64,000 nucleotides of DNA from the NCBI RefSeq assembly GCF_000003815.2, contig NC_049986.1:10154369-10218368 (forward strand). Direction: 5' to 3'. Below the pieces are notes generated by a model that was not told the DNA's origin, did not search any database, and saw nothing but the letters and a program-made list of their open reading frames with translations. This stretch comes from Branchiostoma floridae (Eukaryota; Chordata; Leptocardii; Amphioxiformes; Branchiostomatidae). How positions within the stretch are numbered: position 1 is the first letter of the stretch; the number at the start of each line of letters is the position of its first letter. Below, in pieces: positions 54,948 to 64,000 of the stretch. A program made the position numbers and the translations under genes.

Positions 54948-55392
54948 GTTTGTTCGTCCCGGATGAAGTGGGGAGGGGGGCGGTGGTACTATACGGCCCC
55001 TGAAGCGCGGAATTTGATTTTAGTACAAGTTTGTCAGGATAATTTGAGAGAGAATGGGAGAGAGAGACCTAGACAAGTAGGAATTCTATCGATATATTTT
55101 TTCAAGGCAGGTACAGCTAGCCTAACAATTTGTGTTCTTCCTTGAACATATCACACAAATAAGGTCTGTGCTCTGAATCACATGCAAAAATTTATGTAGC
55201 TGTCTCGATGGTTAGCAGGCAGGCTTTTAGCCAGGCACTATAGCTAGACGCACTGAAGACACATTTACACTTGGGAGCATATCCTCTGCAAGTATGAAAT
55301 TCTGATAGACCAGGGATGCCAAATTATAGGTCACTCATGTACACACAGTCTTCTAAGAGTGACCTCTCTGACTTAATTTTGCCCCTCAGGAT

Positions 55393-55610
55393 ATACTGTA
55401 AATGTATTTAAGTTCGCGGGGATTTAATTTCGCGGTAGCGGGAAAAATGACTTTTCGCGGTGGATTTAAGTTCGCGGTTATAACACCATAGACTGCAATC
55501 TACAGTAATATCATAATAGAAAAATGTTCGCGGTGGTTTTAAATTCGCGGTGAAGTGGTCACCGCGAAAACCGCGAACATTAATCCACCGCGAACATTTC
55601 TGCATATTTA
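55393..55610. mobile_element. TTCGCGG-type short inverted-repeat element in GEMIN4 intron 1
   Basis: ACTGTAAATG start, several GTTCGCGG motifs, then inverse ACCGCGAAC copies. Frames here are repeat-derived. A diverged second copy is at 56630-56830. Confidence 0.7.
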
Positions 55611-56051
55611 TACCTCAGGATGCACTATTTTTCTCTCAAACCCTGAACCAAGGAAGGTCGATGCCCCCTGACCCCCCTACAATACTGATGTCTGTAGCAT
55701 TGGCCGCTAATTTGTGAATCTGTGTCACTAGGAAATTTGGACTCCCTGTAATAAATAGAATCCCAGCCAAAAGCTTGTTAATAGCAGGTAAAAGTAGCGG
55801 CGTAATGTATTATGCAGCAAATGGCAGGATAAAGCTGGAGGGGCTGGTTGATTGTGAATGTTTTTGAAATTAAGAATACTGTAAACAGCCACCACTGCAG
55901 TAGTTTGTTAGGCTAGACTGTGTAAAGGTAAATGCATTTGCTTGCAAATGTCAGCATCTCTAGAAGAATTGAATTATTTTCTTGTTCTATTTTCAGAACC
56001 GATGTACTTTGAACACAAGACCACTGCACCTGAAATTGGTTCAAAGTCAAA

Positions 56052-59000
56052 ATGGTTTATACCCAGGAAATAGCCGTACTCCACTCAGCATTCGTTCTAG
56101 CTGAGCAGCAAAGTCCGACCCCTCTTCATGACCTTGACAGACCCAGCGCCAAGGTCACGGCTTCACAACTCCTGTCAGCCTGTGAAGAAATCGTGAGCGG
56201 ACTCGAAACCAACCACAAGCAGTTCCAACAAGAGCACTGGAGTTACAAGTTAACTGCAATCCTGCTGGAGAAGGTCTTGGATGGACAGCAAGCCAAACAA
56301 GGCAGCTATTTGTACCCCATTTGTTCCATCTTACCGAGAATTTCTAAAGCTTTGTTTTTCGAACTCCTCAAAGCTCTGAAGTGGGGGAAGTGGCTTTCAC
56401 AGGTGAGTGCTTTCCTTTGTAGTATGCTGTTTTAAAATCTAAGATAGAAAAAGAAATAATTAGATAAATGATTAGAATTAGGAATTACCATATTTTCTGG
56501 AATAAAGAACATGTACATACAAAAATGAACTTTTAAAATATGCACTGTTCCATATACATATGTATTTACAGTCCCATAGATTTGTGCGAGACTTGTCCCA
56601 AATCAGGGGTTCGTATTTTGATTGGGGAAATACTGTAAATGCAGTAATGTTCGCAGTGTTTTTATGTTTGCGGTTTTCGTGAGGCCGCTTCACCGCAAAC
56701 TCAAAACCACGGCAAACATTTTTACATGACAGTATGTGACTACAATGTTTGCCGCTACATGAATACTCCATTTTTCTGCTTCCGTTAAATTATTAATTCC
56801 CCGCAAACTTAAATGCACTTTTACTGTACTGTAATAAATTAATAAGTCAATTGACTTACTGTACTGTAGTACGTCAATAGTATTTTTACTACTATGATCA
56901 GTTTTTGCCATAATCATTGAATATTTTCAAAGTCATACTAGCAAATTATTTTTACCCCCTCCCCTGTTTTATATTGGTTCAACTTTAAACTAGAAGCAAG
57001 ATATGTACCAATGACAGTTGAATTTGTATCTAAAGATGTATATATGGTTTATTGTCATTAAATGGTGCAAATTGTCACCTTTTGACACTCTAAATATGCA
57101 TGAGAATGTAGCTTCGGTTGATTGTCAATGTTCTAATTTTGTGATTTTGCCTTTCTTACAGTGTCTGATGCAAATACCAACTTTAGTGGCCACCTCTCTC
57201 CTAAAGGACCTATCTACACATGTACAGCTGGGTCCTGATGACTCAGACTCATCTCTTCTGGCATCCATCTGTCAATCATTGTTAACACCATCAATTCTAG
57301 ACCAATCACCATCCACCCAGCAAGGTGTCCACCAATCAGAAGAGACCATTTCACCTGAGAGGGAGCAAACAGAAGCAGTGTTGATTACAACATTATTCCA
57401 AGAACTACACAGTCTCATACCCTTATTTGGTAAAGAAGAACAGAGGCTGAAACTTGTTTCATCATGCCTCCTGTATGTATGTAAAAAACTGAAGAAAAAG
57501 AAACCCACAGAACTTAGTATTTGCAATGGGAACATTACACGACAAATACCCTCCAAGTGTGAACAACTGAGAAAGACTCTTCCCACAGATATGCAGTTTC
57601 TAACCGATAGAAAGAATCTAAAAAAGTTGGCCACAAGAATAGACAAGATGCAAGCAAAAGACTTGCAAACAGATTGCGCTAAAGATATTGATGGAGTAAC
57701 CAATACAGGATCCTGTGTGCCATTGTTGGTAGAGTTTTTGCACAAAGTTTTAACCAAGCATCACTGGCTGGACAATCTGGACTTAGGCATCGCTGATTCA
57801 GAGCTTGCACAAGTGGCCATCATGCAATCAACGGTCGATTGTTTGCTTTCTATTTGCGAACGAGACACCAAGGACTCAAGAACAACAGGACTGTACACCT
57901 TTGTTAGAGAGGTATGTGCCGTGCTGCAACTATGTGCTGGGAGGTGGAAGAAAAGCATGCCCTTGGACACTACCTTGGAAACAGTTGCCACGGCAATAAG
58001 GGATGAAAAGGGTGGAATCCAAATCCAAACTGCTGTTCAGAAAATGAATGAGAAGCTGGATGGATACGAAGGTAATTGATATGATCAAGGACATTATGTT
58101 GAAAAAATATAACGTCCTTGGGCTAGGGGTTATTAGTGACCCTACCTCTGGACCAAGTGGTTGGGAGTTTGAACCCCAAATGTTGTACTGGAAAAGGTTA
58201 TGAGTTCTTAGCTCAGGACGTTTAGCTGTGGTCCAACATTCATCGCAAAACAGGCCAAAGTAAAGAGCTAAGAATCATTTTCTTGATACAATACAAAGTG
58301 TGATCATTACCCTTTAAGTCTTGCCAAGAAAGAAGATACACAAGTCAATTTTTTTGGTATAACTATGAAGATTAAATCCTTTTATGAATGTCTACCAAAG
58401 TTCAAATAATTATTTTGCAAGGTGACACCCATTAGCTTAAGTGGATATTGAGCTGCGACTTGAGGTGTGCAAGTTAATTTGCTCCTCTGAAAATCCGATA
58501 CCCACTTCTTTCTACCATTGAAATACGAAGGGAATCCTCAAACATTTTGAATGTTTCAAAACTTTTACAGTTTAACATTTTGTAGATTTCATGGCACGAG
58601 GAACACGACCCACAGAGCTCTGATCACAATTCACCCTTATTTTATTGCCACTTAATATGTACTGATTGGAAAGAATTGACCACAATGATGTGAAATTTAC
58701 TGGTAGTGGATATTGATAAAAGGCTTCATTCAAAGGAGTGCACAAATGTAAATGAAGGATATTATTATCATTAAGGACATTTTCATACTAATATAGATGT
58801 ACTTATGCCCCAAAGTTGAGTTGTGTTCCTTATTGGGTGAGGCTGAGAACTTAAGTATGGACCACCCACCATATGACCTGTCCTTCCTAATCATAACATT
58901 ACCAGGGGATGATTACATGTAGCTCTTCTATGAACTTTTTTATGGTTCAATATCATTTTCAAAATCATTTTCTGCCAAAAGATAAATATCACAAGCTAAC

Positions 59001-62000
59001 ATGATTGATATTCATGTGTTTATTCATTTCATATTTCAGACTGCCTTGACTGGATGCTGAACAACAGTGAGGAGTTATACAAGGATCCAAGGTAAGATTT
59101 AAAAAAAATCACTCAATGATATGAATAAGATCCATGCATGCACACACCAATTTCAGTTTAAAAAAGTTTTTAATCAGCCTCTACATGAGGAAATATATGC
59201 CTTAAAGTATATAAAATTATTTCAGAAACCATAAACTAAAGTCTCAGAATGCCAAAGTCAAAGAAAATGTGAACAAAAATGAATCCATTGTTCAGTATAC
59301 CATACTCTGTGTGTGTGATCATTTGTTCAACCTTCCTGACCACTTTAAGTTTTCAAGTATGAAGGCAACTGTTTTTGCCAAACTATCTTAGTTTTACTCA
59401 CATGCTCACATCAGTTTTGCTGTTCCCAGAGAATGGTATCCATATTATCAAAATATCATGGCCAACAAGCTATTTGAAATACTAGTACTATGTACTTGAT
59501 AAAGTTATGTAATCATTATGATATAAATGTACAATGTACGTCTTCGACATCGATAAATGTTTTGGAAACATAATAGATACATTTACCACAATATAGCTAC
59601 AATTTGAAAGTTCAAAATGATGCATGCTATTAAGCTATGATGCATGCTACTAAGTAGTTTTAACAATTCTTTACGATAAAGTTTCAGTTAAAAATGTTTA
59701 TACCATTGCAGAAAAAGACTGATAGAAGTTACATAAATTCGAATGTCCTCTGCAGGTAGCATCAGGAATTGCATTTCAGACTGAATTTTTGTGAGTTTAA
59801 CACAAAATAAAAAAGTGAAGAATGATTATGTTCAACATTAATTTTTACTGTATTTCACAAATCTGTTACCGTTGCTTCTTGCCCCTTTTTCAGGTGGATA
59901 GAGGCCTTGGAGAGAAACGTAGACATCTTGGGAACTTCCAGGTAAATTTTGAAGACAATTTGCAGACATCAACTTGATCCAGATGTGCAAACATACGTGA
60001 CTGTACATTTGTAGCTTTGATCATTACGCACATGAAAAATACAATTTCATTAACAGTGATATGTATACCAAAGTGCCATAGATCTATCTATTTTCTCTGA
60101 GAAAAAAAATATTATCATGGGCAATAAAACTCCATATTGTCCCAAAAATCATATTAAGAATTCTTCCATACCCAGATAAGCTACAGATAACAGTTTTCCC
60201 CTAATTCATAATTAAGAATTCAAAACAATAGAAGTTTAGCCAACGTGGAAACCTTTAAGTACTTTTTTTCATGAAAAATTAAATCATTTGCTTGCCGCAG
60301 CGTTAACAGTGCAAGTAAAAATGTTACTTGTTACCACATATGGTGCAAGAGAAAAGCTATACATTTTTTCCATGTGAATTTCTAAGAACCTGTATGATAG
60401 AGGCCCATATGGCCTTGAATTATTGTTATTGATTTTTGTCACTTTGTGCCTCCAATAGGATTGTTCTATCCATAGCAGAAATCATCCATACATTGAGAGT
60501 AAAACATCCACAAGATGCAGTGGTGCCAGAGGTTCTAAGGAGACTCAGAAAGGTAATTAAGAAGTCAATTCTGTCTGTGTTTGTACCCTATGTACATTTG
60601 TATTGGAGGCACCTGTTACAGTGAAGACTCTTGATTACTCTATCAAACACAACTTGAACATAGATCTGACCATTGAACACATATTCATGAGAAGTGTTAC
60701 ATATTCAGGATAGACATGGTTAGATAAGTCAGTGACAGTTTTTACTCCCACACTACCGAAAGTGGCCGTTCTGTTTGTAGCACCCTTGCCCTTGCGCCAG
60801 TGTTACTACAATGTATTACTGTTATGCAACTTTAGCTCTATCACTAAATCAAAATTACTGCAAAAATACTCATTTTGTACTTACTACAACTTAAATCCCC
60901 GCAAACTCGTTTTTAGGAATCAAAGCAATTAATAAATTAATGTAATGGGGGCTGTCCAATTTTCAAATGCCTTACATGTATATTACAGTATGGTTACTAG
61001 CACTGTGACTTTTTAGCCTATGTTAAGTCTTCCATTTATAGGTGAATACTAAGTGCCAGGTGACAGGCAGGGAAGCAAGCAAAGGAGCAAGCAGAGCTAG
61101 AATAGGGTACATACAATCAAAAACATTGCATGAATACTTCATTTTTGGATTTTGCATCTGCGGTACTCGCAGGTGCTGACAGCTGCATACACCCAGCTGC
61201 CCTTGAGGTCCCAGGATGCAGTTCTGCGGCAGGTGCTGACGGCGTACAGACCAGGTCTGCTGTGCTCCGGACCGTTCCAGGAAGGGATAGACGATGACGT
61301 CATCACGGCGTTCAACAGGATGGTACTGTCAGGGGAGGGTCAGGATGGGGTGGAGGTGAGATGCTAGTTTAACATTCTTAAGGTAGCATAACACAGTATT
61401 TATGGGCAACCCCCATTGTTCATAGTAGTTTGGGCACAAAATCGTGAATTGCAGTTCTTGAAATAGCCATCAAAATTTTTCTGTGCATGTTAGCAAATTC
61501 AAAAATGTGGTAAAATATAGAGGAATATATCACTATCAGTTTTGAGGCTGTATGACTATAGTTATGATGTTTGTTCGGTAGGGTAGAATTTCGCGAATGA
61601 ATTCTGTTCCCACTTCTTCCCAATGTCGGCTGCAGTATGGTGACCTTCGCTGGGGGTCCAAAAAAAAAATTAAAAGTGGCTTTTAAACTAATCATAGGAG
61701 AACAAGCAGACAAACTTTAGCTCATTTTTACATATTTTATAGATTCTACTTTGTACTTCAACATATTCAATTAGAACTTGTACGTCAAACCGCCTCACTT
61801 TAGGGTCCTTAACAATGTAAATCCCTATAGGCAAAAAACTGTGTTCTGCTACATTCAATGCTGAGATAGCTTGTGTTGCACCATTTTATATTCCATATTA
61901 GGTTTCAGTGGTGGGCAAAACATACACATGTACAAGTAAGACTAAAAAGAAAACAGAACACACAAGGCGTCAAAAGACAACATTGATGTAATTTGTTGAT

Positions 62001-62602
62001 CACTCTGTCAAATTGCTGGGCCACAGTTCTGCAGCCATATGCATTGTACTCCAGCTTGATTGAGAAACCCGCTATAGGTTGTAAAGTTGCTGACTTTTTA
62101 ATGATCAGAGATTGAAATACTTTTTTTTGCTACATGCAAAATTGCAAGTTGGCAAAAATTTTACGTGCAATTTGAAAAATTTACATGGAAAATACGACTA
62201 GGCGGCAATCGCAACGAGGATCGCTAGCTTGAATCGGCGAATTTTGATTACATCTAGTGAAGTTACCGGAGAAAATTACCCGCAAAAACAAGGAAGGAAA
62301 AAGACAGAGGTCCATATGTTGTTCTGTCTAAGAGAAGGGTGTCTAATTCCTGAGAGTATTTTTTATGGCCAGGTATTTTCAACATGCAAGATTGCAAGTT
62401 CAGAATATTTTTACGTGCAAGTCGTAAAAATTATGTACAAATTGCAAGTTAGGTATGTGTATTTCGAACCCTGATGATGTATGGCTATGTTTTGGGCAGG
62501 TATTCAGCACCATGTGTGGAGTGGCCCTACAGGCACCCCTGCTGTTGGCAACATTCTTTTCAACAAAGACTACAATTTCAATATCCTTAAGGCTGTCTGC
62601 AA
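56052..62602 (+). CDS. GEMIN4: GEMIN4 orthologue, 5' half (continues beyond window)
   Basis: Exons: 56052-56402 (acceptor at 55996, in-frame stop before the ATG), 57162-58071, 59040-59091, 59894-59941, 60459-60552, 61173-61355 and 62500 to about 62602; all GT-AG and phase-compatible (580 codons so far). N-terminal VLHSAFVLAEQ and ILPRISKALFFELLKALK match the start of vertebrate Gemin4. Later EFLHKVL, RWIEALERN, and GPFQEGIDDDVITAFNRMV align in the same order with the middle of that protein. The family is helical, about 1,050 residues in human, and is a core subunit of the SMN complex that loads Sm proteins onto snRNAs, in cytoplasm and nuclear gems. Identification rests on recall, not on a search. 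The many introns differ from the nearly intronless human coding region. The end of exon 7 is uncertain because a satellite begins inside it. Confidence 0.8.
56630..56830. mobile_element. TTCGCGG-type element, diverged copy in GEMIN4 intron
   Basis: ACTGTAAATGCAGTAATGTT...CACCGCAAACTC...AAACTTAAATGCACTTTTAC; mirror-like ends. Confidence 0.6.
58120..58290 (+). mobile_element. tRNA-derived SINE-like fragment
   Basis: GAGTTTGAACCCC (box B-like) followed by GTTATGAGTTCTTAGCTCAGGACGTTTAGCTGTGGT in a SINE-like body. Intronic in GEMIN4. Confidence 0.45.
58300..58870. mobile_element. Degraded mariner-type element in GEMIN4 intron
   Basis: It carries GATCACAATTCAC, GGATATTGATAAAAG.CTTCAT and GAGTTGTG..CTTATT..GTGAGGC.GAGAACTTA, matching the right half of 11440-12323 with about 75-80% identity by eye. 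Confidence 0.6.
59190..59400. repeat. Dispersed repeat copy in GEMIN4 intron
   Basis: AGAATGCCAAAGTCAAAGAA...CAACCTTCCTGACCA...GAAGGCAACTG; family of 32700-33050. Confidence 0.55.
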
Positions 62603-63600
62603 GTAATAATTAATATTTTTGGTATTTTGATATTCCAATAGACACCATCTTAACCTTGGTGATATGAAAAACAGTTTATTGGAAACATTCTTGGCAACAA
62701 AGACTACAATTTTAATATCCTTAAGGCTTTCTGCAAGTAATAATTAATATTTTTGGTATTTTGATATTCCAATAGACACCATCTTAACCTTGGTGATATG
62801 AACAACAGTTTATTGGAAACATTCTTGGCAACAAAGACTACAATTTTAATATCCTTAAGGCTTTCTGCATGTCATAATTAATATTTTTGGTATTTTGATA
62901 TTCTAATAGACACCATCTTAACCTTGGTGATATGAACAACAGTTTATTGGAAACATTCTTGGCAACAAAGACTACAATTTTAATATCCTTAAGGCTTTCT
63001 GCAAGTAATAATTAATATTTTTGGTATTTTGATATTCCAATAGACACCATCTTAACCTTGGTGATATGAACAACAGTTTATTGGAAACATTCTTGGCAAC
63101 AAAGACTACAATTTTAATATCCTTAAGGCTTTCTGCATGTCATAATTAATATTTTTGGTATTTTGATATTCCAATAGACACCATCTTAACCTTGGTGATA
63201 TGAACAACAGTTTATTGGAAACATTCTTGGCAACAAAGACTACAATTTTAATATCCTTAAGGCTTTCTGCATGTCATAATTAATATTTTTGGTATTTTGA
63301 TATTCCAATAGACACCATCTTAACCTTGGTGATATGAACAACAGTTTATTGGAAACATTCTTGGCAACAAAGACTACAATTTTAATATCCTTAAGGCTTT
63401 CTGCATGTCATAATTAATATTTTTGGTATTTTGATATTGTAAGACATCATCTTAACCTTGGTGATATCAACAACAGTTTATTGACATCATGCTTTGCAGC
63501 AAAGACTAAAATTTTAATATCTTTAATGCTTTCAGCATGTTATAACTTTTGGTATTTTCATATTCCTATAGACAAATTATCTTGGTGATATCAACAAGAG
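62551..63600. repeat. 134-bp satellite starting inside GEMIN4 exon 7
   Basis: Unit starts (ACATTCTT) at 62551, 62685, 62819, 62953, 63087, 63221 and 63355 give an exact 134-bp period; a decayed unit follows to about 63600. Units 2-7 are nearly identical (alternating GCAAGTAATAA and GCATGTCATAA variants). The first unit is the exon itself and is the most different. Confidence 0.95.
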
Positions 63601-64000
63601 TTATAACATTCTTTCCAACACCCCCCCCCCCCCCAATTAGATATGCTTTGCTTGGCTCTAAAAAAGACTTTCTTATAAAAACCCACAGTCTTTCTGCTGT
63701 TGTTCTCTTTCAAATTCCAACTTTCAATTCAGCCTCTGACTTGAAGTATTTTACATTACTTACACTTATGCTTGTGCATCTGTCCTTGGTGCTGAATGAC
63801 ATCCAATTCAAATGTACAAAGTTGTTAGTCTTGCAATTTCTCAATCAAAATGATTTGAATGAACAACATAAACAGTGTATTACTATTAGCAACATTCTTT
63901 GCATCAAATGATCTCACTTTTATTTTTAATATCTCTTGCTACACATAATTTTTTTTGTAATTCTAATTAAATATGCATTGCTTAGATCTGAAAAAGACTT
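63601..64000. other. Decayed satellite-like AT-rich sequence to the window edge
   Basis: A 15-bp C run (about 63620-63634), then two loose relatives of the satellite with GCTTTGCTTGGCTCTAAAAA / GCATTGCTTAGATCTGAAAA about 340 bp apart. No next GEMIN4 exon seen. Confidence 0.5.

Noticed and set aside
57272-57757. 161-codon minus-strand frame
   Set aside because: Antisense of GEMIN4 exon 2, which has splice sites, homology and frame support.

Overview
The window looks like nuclear DNA of a cephalochordate (amphioxus, Branchiostoma type). The grounds are GT-AG introns, a local family of divergent rhodopsin-class GPCR genes with a shared exon plan, a recognisable animal GEMIN4 orthologue, and very dense MITEs, tRNA-derived SINEs, a BEL/Pao LTR retrotransposon, Penelope-like tails and an L1-like fragment. 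The species is inferred from style, not from a search. Three N runs (18578-18694, 20069-20168, 52801-53360) are assembly gaps.

Layout. 1-5367 (minus) is most of a BEL/Pao gag-pol frame. It runs open to the left window edge and is broken only by one in-frame TAA after codon 125. Its leader and probable 5' LTR follow to about 6.7-7.0 kb. 7-10 kb holds an L1-like remnant, a TIR element and a 40-bp-arm hairpin. 10-52 kb is a receptor cluster. Two receptor types alternate. Type 1 is a four-exon NRY-motif receptor (Tre1/moody, GPR84 or melatonin-like) with a 55-nt signal-peptide exon, a glycosylated ectodomain exon, a TM1 exon and a TM2-TM7 exon: gene A (10178-16368, +), gene B (24882-29278, +), gene D (37983-47140, -) and pseudogene E (34015-35519, -). 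Type 2 is a single-coding-exon EDG/cannabinoid-like receptor: gene C (18929-20522, +) and gene F (43233-44366, -). Closest pairs are A/E, B/D and C/F, always on opposite strands, so the cluster reads as a rearranged inverted duplication centred near 33-35 kb. A fourth copy of the signal exon lies alone at 52370-52424 (-).

The receptor tails are unstable. Gene B ends in nine copies of a 14-residue repeat where gene A has one. Genes C and F carry a 17/22-residue Asn/Gln-rich repeat, and each is cut by its own in-frame TAA, after which the same frame stays open for another 80-100 codons. Genes C and F also lack the DRY arginine and the NPxxY tyrosine.

54.7-62.6 kb (+) is the promoter and 5' half of GEMIN4 (SMN complex), seven coding exons in the window and continuing beyond it. 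A 134-bp satellite starts inside the last visible exon and fills most of the next kilobase. Between genes almost everything I can name is repeat: mariner-type and TTAA-flanked MITEs, GC-rich TIR MITEs, SINEs on both strands, Penelope tails and microsatellites. Nothing suggests operons, CRISPR, or bacterial or viral genes.
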